From contig JAZNZF010000044.1 in the NCBI GenBank assembly GCA_045594795.1, positions 1 through 15,549 of the forward strand: a DNA stretch of 15,549 nucleotides. Reading direction: 5' to 3'. Position 1 is the stretch's first letter; each line of letters begins with the position of its first letter. The notes beneath the pieces are model-generated. The model saw nothing but the letters and a program-made list of their open reading frames with translations. It ran no database searches and was not told the DNA's origin. Source of the stretch: UMGS1532 sp045594795 (GTDB taxonomy: Bacteria; Bacillota; Clostridia; Oscillospirales; Acutalibacteraceae). The position numbers and the translations under genes were made by a program. Positions 1 through 7,440 of this stretch are shown here, piece by piece.

Positions 1-1
1 C

Positions 2-862
2 AGATTTGACAGTAAGGACAGGCAACACTACCTGTTCCGCGAGTATCGTTCTTTTAAGCTTAAGCCACGCTTATTATATGTTGGACAACTAAATAAAAGC
101 CCCGGTTGGACGGAAAACACCCACAACCACGACTTTTGCGAAATTATTTTTATTCCATCGGGATGCGGTTCTACAACGATTAACGGTGTTAGGCATAATA
201 TTTCTAAAGGAGATATTATTATCTACAACGCTAATACAGAGCATTTCGAGGCAAGCAGTCTGACCGAGCCTTTAGAGATGCTTTTCTTTGCGTTTGATAA
301 TTTTGAGGTAACCGACCTTCCAAAAAATCATTTGCTACCACCAAACTACTCGCACATATATAAAGTAGAAAACAATTATACAAATTTTGTAGACCTTTTT
401 AATCAAATTATAAAAGAGCACGAGCTTAAAGACAACTTCTTTGCAGAAATTTCGCAGAATATTGCACGCAACTTAATTATGCAAATTGTTAGAATAATCA
501 ACCGTACTGAGTACGACAGTGAGCTATTAAAATCTCACAAGGTTTTATCACTTGCAACAGAATATATACACAATAATTTTAAAAACAATATAACTCTCGA
601 ACAGGTTGCAGAATATTGCTATATTAACAAATACTATTTGTCGCACCTGTTTTCTAAAATTAAAGGTATTAGCATTGGTAAATATATTCTCGATTTACGT
701 TTAGCAGAGGCAAGGCAGTTACTGTCCTCTACCCCACTTTCCGTAGGCGAAATTTCCGAGCGGTCGGGGTTTAATGATTCGGGGTATTTTTGTAGAACTT
801 TTAAAAAATACCACGCGGTTACACCTATGCAGTACAGAAAGGAGCATCGAACAATTAAATGA
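2..862 (+). CDS. AraC-family transcriptional regulator (5' end outside window)
   Basis: The frame is open from the first bases, so the gene is cut by the window edge; 286 residues are visible and the Met at base 278 is internal. The visible N-terminal part is a cupin-like sensor: H41, H43 and E47, then a G70-D71 turn and H81, the usual pattern of AraC_binding cupins. The C-terminal part is an AraC DNA-binding domain with two helix-turn-helix units at about residues 197-219 (ITLEQVAEYCYIN...) and 246-270 (LSVGEISERSGFNDSGYF), ending in the typical TPMQYRKE. Family knowledge says such proteins bind a small ligand, often a sugar, and activate nearby genes. The stop codon overlaps the start of the flippase gene (ATGA at 859-862), so the two are probably co-translated. 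The ligand cannot be read from the sequence. Confidence 0.93.
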   Translation, partial: RFDSKDRQHYLFREYRSFKLKPRLLYVGQLNKSPGWTENTHNHDFCEIIFIPSGCGSTTINGVRHNISKGDIIIYNANTEHFEASSLTEPLEMLFFAFDNFEVTDLPKNHLLPPNYSHIYKVENNYTNFVDLFNQIIKEHELKDNFFAEISQNIARNLIMQIVRIINRTEYDSELLKSHKVLSLATEYIHNNFKNNITLEQVAEYCYINKYYLSHLFSKIKGISIGKYILDLRLAEARQLLSSTPLSVGEISERSGFNDSGYFCRTFKKYHAVTPMQYRKEHRTIK

Positions 863-2466
863 AAACTGACGGTATAAATAAATTCAGAGCCGAGCAGAAT
901 ATTTCGTTTGCAAAAAACGTTATGATGCTTGCTTTCGCACAAATAGTTGTTAAGGTTTTAGGCTTAATTTATAAAATAATTATTGTAAATATTGAGGGCT
1001 TTGGTAACACAGGCAGCGGTTATTATTCTACCGGATACCAAATTTATATGGTGCTATTGGCAATATCTTCAATAGGTATACCTAACGTTGTTTCAAAGCT
1101 TGTTTCCGAAAGGGTTGCAAAAGGCGACCATAAAGCTGCCTACAGAGTTTTTAGTGTAACCTTTAAAATTGTTACTGCTATAGCCTTTATACTTGCTGCA
1201 TTACTATTCGCATTTGCAAAACCAATTTCGGTAGCGTTATTTAAAACCGACGGTGTTGCTTATACGCTTATGGCTTTAGCCCCCGCTGTTTTGTTTGTTT
1301 CCTCAAACTCGGTATTAAGAGGCTATTTTACGGGTCTTGGCTCTCTTAAATCCACAAGCATTTCAGAAATTGTTGAGCAGTTCTTTAACTGTTTACTTTC
1401 AATTTTGTTTGTGTATATGGCAGTGGGCAAAGCAACGCCGATTATGGCGGCGGCAGGTAACGTATCCACCTCGGTGGCGGCGCTTATTTCTTTGGGATAT
1501 ATGATAAGCCACTTTATGCTTCGCAGAAAATACATCCGTTTAGAGTGTAAAGAGCAAACAATAGAAAGTGAAAAAATCAACACACGCGCACTTATTAAAA
1601 CGGTTATATATCTTGCGGTTCCTGCGGCATTTGCCTCATTGGTTTCAACCCTTAGCAGTAATATCGACTCGATAACGGTTAATCAGTTCACGCAGGATAT
1701 GGGCGCATACGGGCTTATGTCTAAAACCGAGACTTTGACCCATCTGCCTTTAGCCTTAGGCGCAACGCTTTTTACTGCGATTGTTCCGGTTATATCCTCA
1801 AAGCTTAGCGTTGGCGAATACGATGCCGCGGCAAAAAGATTAAGTGACACCCTGTTTTTAAGCAACGCAATTATGTTACCTTGTGCCGCAGGATTTATAG
1901 TTTTAGCAGACCCGATATTGCGACTGCTGTATCCAAACGTATCCGACGGTGCGTTACTTTTACAGCTACAAACCGTTGCAATGATTTTTGCATCTATTGC
2001 GTTTGTATTAAACGGCGCATTTTACGGTATGGGCAAGCAAAAGTTCCCTGCTATAATTCTACTGTTCGGCGCAATACTAAAACTTTTGCTAAATATACTT
2101 GCGCTATCGGCATTTAAGCTTGGCGCATTAGGTGCGGTTATCGCAACTATAATTTATCAATTTGCGGTAACCGTTGCAGAATGGGTAATTTTAAAGAAAT
2201 ACATCACAATTAAGATAGAAATAAACCGCCAAGTAATAAAGCCGCTAATTTCTACAACAATTATGGCGGCGGTTGTCTATGTGTGCTACTTGATACTTAG
2301 TTTGCGATTTGGCAATACGGTAAGCACCTTAACCTCAATAATTGTTGGTGTGCTCGCTTATGCTATATTGATATTTAAGCTAAAAATTTTCACAGAAGAT
2401 GATATTTTACTGTTGCCCATGGGTAATAATATTTATGCTCTATTAAATAAAATTAAATTAATGTAA
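859..2466 (+). CDS. SpoVB/MurJ-like polysaccharide or lipid-II flippase (MOP superfamily)
   Basis: This is a 535-residue, very hydrophobic protein with about 14 predicted membrane segments, the usual size for the MOP exporter superfamily. The N-terminal block (about residues 20-95: KVLGLIYKIIIV, then GYQIYMVLLAISSIGIPNVVSKLVSERVAKGD) closely matches SpoVB-type proteins, which move undecaprenyl-linked glycan precursors across the membrane. The start is the ATG overlapping the regulator's stop. An AAAGGAG lies at 838-844, 14 nt away, which is longer than optimal, so translation may depend on coupling. The gene ends just before a strong bidirectional terminator. The substrate (lipid II or another lipid-linked oligosaccharide) is not determined. 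A cotranscribed AraC regulator is unusual for a housekeeping flippase and hints at a conditionally used copy; that is inference. Confidence 0.9.
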   Translation: MKTDGINKFRAEQNISFAKNVMMLAFAQIVVKVLGLIYKIIIVNIEGFGNTGSGYYSTGYQIYMVLLAISSIGIPNVVSKLVSERVAKGDHKAAYRVFSVTFKIVTAIAFILAALLFAFAKPISVALFKTDGVAYTLMALAPAVLFVSSNSVLRGYFTGLGSLKSTSISEIVEQFFNCLLSILFVYMAVGKATPIMAAAGNVSTSVAALISLGYMISHFMLRRKYIRLECKEQTIESEKINTRALIKTVIYLAVPAAFASLVSTLSSNIDSITVNQFTQDMGAYGLMSKTETLTHLPLALGATLFTAIVPVISSKLSVGEYDAAAKRLSDTLFLSNAIMLPCAAGFIVLADPILRLLYPNVSDGALLLQLQTVAMIFASIAFVLNGAFYGMGKQKFPAIILLFGAILKLLLNILALSAFKLGALGAVIATIIYQFAVTVAEWVILKKYITIKIEINRQVIKPLISTTIMAAVVYVCYLILSLRFGNTVSTLTSIIVGVLAYAILIFKLKIFTEDDILLLPMGNNIYALLNKIKLM

Positions 2467-2470
2467 AACA

Positions 2471-2500
2471 AAACACGGTAGTTTTAAAGCTACCGTGTTT
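2471..2500. terminator. Bidirectional intrinsic terminator
   Basis: A perfect 11-bp stem, AAACACGGTAG (2471-2481) and CTACCGTGTTT (2490-2500), has an 8-nt loop. It has a T-rich tail on the plus side and AAAACAAAA on the other side, which reads as a T tract on the minus strand. It sits between the convergent flippase and GT39-like genes and can serve both. Confidence 0.9.
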
Positions 2501-3973
2501 TTATATGCCTATCACGAAATAAGTTGCCGCCGAGGAAATACAGAAAACGAAAACTAAGATTTGTAAATACTTGTTATGCTTTTTACTGTTTCTATTTAGC
2601 CAACCTATCGCTACCGCACTAAGAGGTATCAATGGCACCGCATAGCGAATATTCTGTGTGCAGGTGAAGGGATACTTCAAGCAAAACCAATAATACATAA
2701 CCACAATGGTTAGCATTAATATCAGAAGAAAGATAAATATTGGGTTTTTGAATTTCTTTTTAATAAAGGCTAAAGCTGTTGCTACCACAGATAAAGCGCC
2801 AACTGCTACCCCACTCCAAAACAATAACACACCTACTACAGATATTACAGGATATGTGCCATTATTAATCCACTCACCAAACATAGCCGTTTTAAGCAAG
2901 GCTATTGTTGGATTATATTCGTAGTACGGGTCTCCCCACATATCGTAAACGCTTAAGAACTGATGTGGGCTAAAGTCGAATAGACGCTTTATAGCCGAAA
3001 GGTTACCGATATATTGGGGATTATCGAGAGAAAGCATTGGAATATAAGTAAAAGGTACATCGTTTAAAATATAATTTCGTACACTCCAAAATAGGCCCAA
3101 CGGTACACAAATTACTGCAAAAACTAAAAACTGTAGTATAAGCTTTTTAGTAACGTCGCCCCTGCTTTTAAATAATTTATAAAGGAAAACAAAAGCAATA
3201 GCAGGCGCTACCATCCAAGCCGAAAGCTTTGTAATCATACCAAAGCCTACACAAAAAGCAATTTTTATAATATCCCAAAGCTTTTGAGTTTCGTACCAAA
3301 TTACTGTATAATAGATAGCCGCTAACATAAACAACACAGATAGTGGGTCGTTATTTATACTGCCCGAAAAGACTATAAGCGTTGGGTGGAATGCTACTAT
3401 AAGCATTGCAAGAACCAAACTGCCATCCTTTAACCCGAGCTTTAAAAACAGTCTGTAGCAAACAAGCATTGTTAGTGCAGAGTAAAACAGTGATAGCATT
3501 TGCAAAGCCTCACAGGCTGCCGAATAACTAATCCCCAAGCCCGTTAAAATGTGTAAATAGGCAGCAGATATAATATGGTGCAAAGGCGGATGGTAAAACT
3601 GCCATACCTCTCTTACATCAAAACGCGGAAGTGTAATAAAGTTGTTATAAAAATATTCAATATACCCCGCGTGACCTATACCGCCACCAAATTGCTCTAC
3701 ATCATGTTGACGAACAGTAGCGCCCGTGTAAAGTACGTAAGCCACCCGCAAGATAAAACCTAAAATTAATATAATATATATCGTTTTTTGCCAAGTTATT
3801 TTGCCAAACACACCAAGCGAATATAAAACGGTTACTAACAAAAATAAAGCCAAAAGAGGCACTGTTAATGACAACTTAAGGTTAGCGGTAACTATACTTA
3901 AACAAAATGTAATAGCAAATAAAATTAAAGAAGGATAATTATTTGTAAACGAAAGCAGTTTTTTGCCAAACAT
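2501..3973 (-). CDS. GT39/ArnT-like membrane glycosyltransferase (GT-C fold)
   Basis: A 490-residue polytopic membrane protein with about 10-12 predicted membrane segments. After the second or third segment a long external loop carries RQHDVEQFGG (Asp91) and then WQFYHPPLHH (residues 124-133), the pattern of GT-C glycosyltransferases of the PMT/ArnT type, in which a loop Asp near the first external loop is catalytic. Such enzymes move a sugar from a polyprenyl-phosphate carrier to a protein, lipid or glycan on the outer face of the membrane. The start is supported by AAGGAGG ending 6 nt before the ATG. The gene lies 19 nt downstream of the FAD oxidoreductase gene, so they form an operon. The acceptor and sugar cannot be told; EpsG-like or DUF2142-like membrane proteins are less likely alternatives. 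Confidence 0.8.
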   Translation of the reverse strand: MFGKKLLSFTNNYPSLILFAITFCLSIVTANLKLSLTVPLLALFLLVTVLYSLGVFGKITWQKTIYIILILGFILRVAYVLYTGATVRQHDVEQFGGGIGHAGYIEYFYNNFITLPRFDVREVWQFYHPPLHHIISAAYLHILTGLGISYSAACEALQMLSLFYSALTMLVCYRLFLKLGLKDGSLVLAMLIVAFHPTLIVFSGSINNDPLSVLFMLAAIYYTVIWYETQKLWDIIKIAFCVGFGMITKLSAWMVAPAIAFVFLYKLFKSRGDVTKKLILQFLVFAVICVPLGLFWSVRNYILNDVPFTYIPMLSLDNPQYIGNLSAIKRLFDFSPHQFLSVYDMWGDPYYEYNPTIALLKTAMFGEWINNGTYPVISVVGVLLFWSGVAVGALSVVATALAFIKKKFKNPIFIFLLILMLTIVVMYYWFCLKYPFTCTQNIRYAVPLIPLSAVAIGWLNRNSKKHNKYLQILVFVFCISSAATYFVIGI

Positions 3974-3992
3974 AATTATCCTCCTTTTTTAT

Positions 3993-5537
3993 TTATTTTT
4001 TCTCGTGATATTCTTTTTCTACGTTAACATTCCAAATGCAAGACTTATCGCGGCTGCCCATCTCAATAACCCCCACAGCACGCATAGCTGTAAGCATCGA
4101 ATGGTCCATATTATTGTATCTGTGCTGCCCGTTTCTGCCTATACAATATAGATTATCAATTTTATTTAAATAATCAATTACAAGGTCAATATTACAATAG
4201 GTATCGAAGTATGCCGGATATGCTTTCTTAACACGTTCGCAGTGCGAATATAAAATGTCTTCCTTTGCAACGATGCCCATAGTTTCTAATTCTTTTGCTA
4301 CAAAATCGGTTAGCTCTTGGTCGCCAAGTTTCCAAAAGCTGTCCCCTTCCTTGCAGAAATATTCAAGACCTATCCAAACCTTGTTTTCGGGGTCTGATAC
4401 CATATACGGTGACCAGTTGTTGAATATCTGAATACGTCCTAATTTAACACCCTTATCTTGCACATAAATCCAACAGTCAGGTACGATATTACCGAGTGTT
4501 TTAATCTTGGTTTTATTCTTTAAATTAAGTTTATTTACAAGCAAGCCAACCGTTACAAAATCTCTGTACGGTAATCCGCTTGCAGTCGCATACACATCTC
4601 GCGGCACAGCCTCGCCCTTAATACCGGTTACAAGCTCGCTTAACGGCATTGACGACATAAAGATATCTGCATCAAGTCTTGCGCGCTTTCCGTTAATGTT
4701 ACATACAACATAGTCAATTTTATTGTCCGTTTTATGCAGAGATTCAACCTTACAGCCTTTAATAACCTTACCGCCAAGGAATTCTATATCCCGTGCAACC
4801 TCTTCCCACAGCTGTCCTGGGCCATATTTGGGATACCAGAACTGCTCAATTAAAGAGGTTTCAACATCTTTAGAGCCTATAATTTTTGAAAAAATATTCT
4901 TAATTAATGCTTTAATTGACAGCCCTTTTACGCGTTGTGAACCCCAATCAGCTGAAATTTCGCTTGGGTGGCGCCCCCACAGCTTTTCGGTATAATCCTC
5001 AAAAAACATACCATAAAGCACCTTACCAAAGCGGTTAATATAAAAGTCTTCTAACGATAGTTCTTCGCGCTTATTAATTACAGCCGAAAGATACGAAAAA
5101 CCTGCCTTGATAGTTGTAATAAAGCCCATATTAATCAGGGTCGAGGGTTTAAGGGTTACGGGATAATCAAAAAATTTATTTTTATAATATATTCGAGAAA
5201 CCCTATCGCGAATTAACATAACCCTATCGTCAGTTTTTGGGTCGGGCCCTATCTCGTTTAAGGGCTTTTCGCGGCCCAAAAGCTCGTCGTCAAACGAGGG
5301 CTTTGCTTGTAGTGGCATACGGTTTTGCCACCATTCCATAACCTCGTCACTTTTAGAGAAAAAACGGTGACCGCCAATATCCATTCTGTTGCCGCCTGTT
5401 CGAACCGTTCTTGAAATTCCGCCGATTTCGTTTGATTCCTCTAAAACAACTACATCGTATTTTTCACCAAGTTTGAGTAGCTCGTAAGCGGCAGTAAGTC
5501 CAGCAGGACCTGCACCAATAATAACAACCTTTTTCAT
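3993..5537 (-). CDS. FAD-dependent amine-oxidase / UDP-galactopyranose mutase-like oxidoreductase
   Basis: A 514-residue soluble flavoprotein. The N-terminus is a classic dinucleotide-binding Rossmann motif, VVIIGAGPAGLTAAYEL (GxGxxG at residues 8-13), followed by an acidic residue near position 33, then EIGGISRT (37-44) and MDIGGHRFF (52-60), the second FAD-contact motif of the NAD(P)-binding_8/amino-oxidase clan. The C-terminal FAD-binding segment CIGRNGQHRYNNMDHSML is also present. Relatives include UDP-galactopyranose mutases and protoporphyrinogen-oxidase-like proteins, often found in polysaccharide loci. Context with a membrane glycosyltransferase favours sugar-nucleotide or lipid-carrier chemistry over haem synthesis, but the substrate is not established. 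The start is supported by TTTGGAG 8 nt upstream, and a promoter lies at 5569-5597. Confidence 0.82.
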   Translation of the reverse strand: MKKVVIIGAGPAGLTAAYELLKLGEKYDVVVLEESNEIGGISRTVRTGGNRMDIGGHRFFSKSDEVMEWWQNRMPLQAKPSFDDELLGREKPLNEIGPDPKTDDRVMLIRDRVSRIYYKNKFFDYPVTLKPSTLINMGFITTIKAGFSYLSAVINKREELSLEDFYINRFGKVLYGMFFEDYTEKLWGRHPSEISADWGSQRVKGLSIKALIKNIFSKIIGSKDVETSLIEQFWYPKYGPGQLWEEVARDIEFLGGKVIKGCKVESLHKTDNKIDYVVCNINGKRARLDADIFMSSMPLSELVTGIKGEAVPRDVYATASGLPYRDFVTVGLLVNKLNLKNKTKIKTLGNIVPDCWIYVQDKGVKLGRIQIFNNWSPYMVSDPENKVWIGLEYFCKEGDSFWKLGDQELTDFVAKELETMGIVAKEDILYSHCERVKKAYPAYFDTYCNIDLVIDYLNKIDNLYCIGRNGQHRYNNMDHSMLTAMRAVGVIEMGSRDKSCIWNVNVEKEYHEKK

Positions 5538-5568
5538 TAAAATTACTCCAAAAATATTTATACTATAA

Positions 5569-5597
5569 ATTTTACCATAAAACCCATATTATTTCAA
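5569..5597 (-). promoter_or_regulatory. Sigma-A promoter for the oxidoreductase-GT39 operon
   Basis: On the minus strand TTGAAA (5592-5597) and TAAAAT (5569-5574) are separated by 17 bp, about 30 bp upstream of the ATG at 5537. This is a good match to the vegetative consensus; no start site has been measured. Confidence 0.6.
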
Positions 5598-5621
5598 TTA
5601 TTATAATAAAATTATTTGTGG

Positions 5622-5650
5622 TTGAGTTTTGTTTAATGTTTTGATATAAT
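5622..5650 (+). promoter_or_regulatory. Sigma-A promoter reading into the hairpin chain and the carboxypeptidase gene
   Basis: TTGAGT (5622-5627), a 17-bp spacer and a perfect TATAAT (5645-5650). The expected start near 5657 would place the whole hairpin chain (5662-5830) in the untranslated leader of the D,D-carboxypeptidase mRNA. A second TATAAT at 5844-5849, after the element, lacks a recognisable -35 box. Confidence 0.6.
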
Positions 5651-5661
5651 GGTTAATGGAA

Positions 5662-5830
5662 GTCGAAACTGAGGAGTTTTGACATAAAATCTTTGATTTT
5701 ATAACGAATTTTCAAAGAAAATTCGCCATTACCCATTGCAATGAGTGTCGTGCAAAATCAAATTAAACGATTTGATTTTGCGTGAAGCCACTTAAAAGTG
5801 GCTTGTCGAAACACTTTTTGGTGTTTCGAC
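5662..5830. repeat. 169-bp chain of six to seven contiguous hairpins with terminal GTCGAAAC/GTTTCGAC inverted repeats
   Basis: Hairpins follow one another almost without gaps. H1: GTCGAAACT 5662-5670 with AGTTTTGAC 5675-5683 (one G-T pair). H2: ATAAAATC 5684-5691 with GATTTTAT 5695-5702. H3: CGAATTTTC 5705-5713 with GAAAATTCG 5717-5725. H4 (weak): around CATTGCAATG 5734-5743. H5: 12 perfect pairs, 5752-5763 with 5770-5781. H6: AAGCCACTT 5785-5793 with AAGTGGCTT 5796-5804. H7: GTCGAAACAC 5805-5814 with GTGTTTCGAC 5821-5830. The outermost 8 bases at each end are inverted repeats of one another. No reading frame of note and no clear target-site duplication are visible. It resembles a non-autonomous, MITE- or REP-like element, or a highly structured RNA leader. 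Confidence 0.85.
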
Positions 5831-5871
5831 TAACAACAATCATTATAATAATGTATATTACTAAATGGAAT

Positions 5872-5880
5872 AAAAAGGTG
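5872..5880 (+). promoter_or_regulatory. Ribosome binding site that decides the carboxypeptidase start
   Basis: AAAAAGGTG ends right at or on the GTG at 5880, leaving no spacer for that codon. The same site lies 8-9 nt before the TTG at 5889, which is therefore the better start. Confidence 0.6.
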
Positions 5881-5888
5881 TGCTCTTT

Positions 5889-6944
5889 TTGAATAAAAAA
5901 ACTAATCAAAAACGAAAGCTTTCCCCTCTTGGCAAGTTTTGTGTGTTTTTACTTGTAATTTTAATTCTTGTTTTAATTATATCGAGATGCGCAGTTGATA
6001 GGCGCAGCAAAAACTCCTACAACAACGATGAAGGTAAAAAGCCTTCTTTTTCGAAAGATGTTATGGCAGGTATGTTTAACAAAAACCAAAAGGTTAAGTA
6101 TGCCGAACGCACCAAAAACACCGAGAAGCTTCAAGTAGAAAGTGCTTACGGAATTTTAATTGACATCGAGAACAACACTATTATTGCCGAAAAAGGCGGA
6201 GATACAAAAATATTTCCTGCTTCGCTTACTAAAATTATGACCCTGATTGTTGCGGTTGAATCACTTGATGATTTAAATAAAACCTATACATTCAGAGCAG
6301 AAACCATTGACACTCTTTATCAAGAAGAAGCTTCTGTTGCGGGCTTTATGCCAGGCGAAACGGTTACTGCAACCGATATTCTTTATGGCGCAATACTCCC
6401 ATCAGGCGCCGACGCAACCATTGCTATAGGTGAAATGGTTGCAGGTAGTGAGCAAGAGTTTGTTAAGCTTATGAATAAAAAGGCTAACGAAATGGGTCTT
6501 AAAAATACTCATTTTATGAACACAAGCGGACTACACGATAACTATCATTACAGCACCCCACACGAAATGGCACTTATTACCAAATATGCAATGAGTAATA
6601 AATTATGTAAAAAAATACTTTCGGCCTACACATACACCACGTCAAAGACCGAGCAACACCCTGAGGGAATTGAGCTTTATAGCACTATGTTTTCGCGTAT
6701 GTATGGAAATGAGGCAGAAACTATAACGATAAAGGCGGGTAAAACAGGCTACACAACCGAGGGTGGTAACTGTCTTGCAAGCTACGCGGAAAGTGATAGT
6801 GGCGAAAAGTATGTGCTTGTTACTACCGATGCTGAGGGTACATATAGACCGATTTACGACGCTATCGAAGGCTACGCAAAGCACGTTGGCAACGGCAAAA
6901 CTAACATTGTGCCTGAGGTAACAACCGAAACTGTTTATTATTAA
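5889..6944 (+). CDS. D-alanyl-D-alanine carboxypeptidase, peptidase S11 family (DacF-like)
   Basis: Using the TTG start the protein has 351 residues (354 from the in-frame GTG at 5880). One N-terminal membrane segment (about residues 16-32) follows a Lys/Arg-rich stretch, so the enzyme is held on the outer face of the membrane or exported. The serine-peptidase domain carries SLTK (Ser112, Lys115) and KTG (285-287). At the SxN position the sequence reads SGAD (172-175), with Ala where Asn is usual. The block HFMNTSGLHD...STPHEMALI is typical of S11 enzymes. Family members trim the terminal D-Ala from peptidoglycan pentapeptides. The usual C-terminal PBP5 beta domain is absent. The gene stands alone, with its own promoter, an unusual hairpin-rich leader and a strong terminator. 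Confidence 0.92.
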   Translation: MNKKTNQKRKLSPLGKFCVFLLVILILVLIISRCAVDRRSKNSYNNDEGKKPSFSKDVMAGMFNKNQKVKYAERTKNTEKLQVESAYGILIDIENNTIIAEKGGDTKIFPASLTKIMTLIVAVESLDDLNKTYTFRAETIDTLYQEEASVAGFMPGETVTATDILYGAILPSGADATIAIGEMVAGSEQEFVKLMNKKANEMGLKNTHFMNTSGLHDNYHYSTPHEMALITKYAMSNKLCKKILSAYTYTTSKTEQHPEGIELYSTMFSRMYGNEAETITIKAGKTGYTTEGGNCLASYAESDSGEKYVLVTTDAEGTYRPIYDAIEGYAKHVGNGKTNIVPEVTTETVYY

Positions 6945-6962
6945 TCCAAGGAAATATAATAT

Positions 6963-6994
6963 AAGATAGCATGCAGAATACTGTATGCTATCTT
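6963..6994. terminator. Intrinsic terminator after the carboxypeptidase gene, probably bidirectional
   Basis: AAGATAGCATGCAG (6963-6976) pairs with CTGTATGCTATCTT (6981-6994), 14 pairs with one G-T, around an AATA loop, and is followed by TTTCTT. It also lies just past the stop of the minus-strand DUF523 gene (7000), with a moderately T-rich tail on that strand. Confidence 0.9.
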
Positions 6995-6999
6995 TTTCT

Positions 7000-7431
7000 T
7001 TACAAAAGCTTATCAATATCTTCTTCGGAATAAAGCCTTATCCCGTTTTCAAGCAACAGCTTTGCGGCAATACCCTGCCCCTTAATAACCGTTCCATCAA
7101 AACAGCCGTTATAAATGCAGTTTGGTGCGCACGATGGACTGCGTTCTTTTAAAATTGCAAGCTTACAATTATGCTCTTTTGCCTTAGATAGCGACATCTC
7201 TGCACCGACTTTAAACTGCTTTGTTACATCCTCGCCTGTTTTTAAAAATACTTTATCTCCCACTATTTCTGCCGGTGCTCGCGGACTTTCAAGACCGCCA
7301 AAGGTTTCAGGACATATTGGAATAAAGTTATATCTATCGGATATAAGCTGCAGCTTTTCACAATAGTTATTGCCGCCGTTATACTTGCAATTTATTCCGA
7401 GCAAACAAGCACTTACAAGAATATTTTCCAT
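7000..7431 (-). CDS. DUF523 family protein (YbbK-like)
   Basis: A 143-residue cytoplasmic protein with the complete DUF523 signature: NILVSACLLGINCKYNG at the start, ICPETFGGLESPRAPAEI at residues 39-56 and LKERSPSCAP at 94-103. It is rich in conserved Cys (9, 15, 24, 40, 101, 105), suggesting metal or cluster binding, but the family function is unknown to me. The ATG at 7431 is preferred over the GTG at 7440. AGGTGAG (7436-7442) lies at the right distance from the ATG and overlaps the TAG stop of the upstream SGNH gene, which indicates translational coupling. Whether the link to the hydrolase is functional is unclear. Confidence 0.92.
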   Translation of the reverse strand: MENILVSACLLGINCKYNGGNNYCEKLQLISDRYNFIPICPETFGGLESPRAPAEIVGDKVFLKTGEDVTKQFKVGAEMSLSKAKEHNCKLAILKERSPSCAPNCIYNGCFDGTVIKGQGIAAKLLLENGIRLYSEEDIDKLL

Positions 7432-7440
7432 AATTCTCAC

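Noticed and set aside
634..942. Minus-strand open frame across the AraC-flippase junction
   Set aside because: It overlaps two well-supported genes on the other strand and shows no recognisable domain or start signal.
5734..5743. CATTGCAATG as a stand-alone operator
   Set aside because: It is a short palindrome within the hairpin chain and only a weak stem; nothing marks it as a separate regulator site.
5662..5830. CRISPR array
   Set aside because: The repeats are palindromic arms of different sequence without regular spacing or spacers, and no cas genes are present.
5844..5849. Second -10 box (TATAAT) just upstream of the carboxypeptidase gene
   Set aside because: No acceptable -35 box lies 16-18 bp upstream, so it was not called as a promoter, although a weak promoter cannot be excluded.
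5638..5850. Target-site duplication flanking the hairpin element
   Set aside because: The bases on both sides (TTAATGGAA and TAACAACAA) do not repeat convincingly, so insertion is not proven by the flanks.
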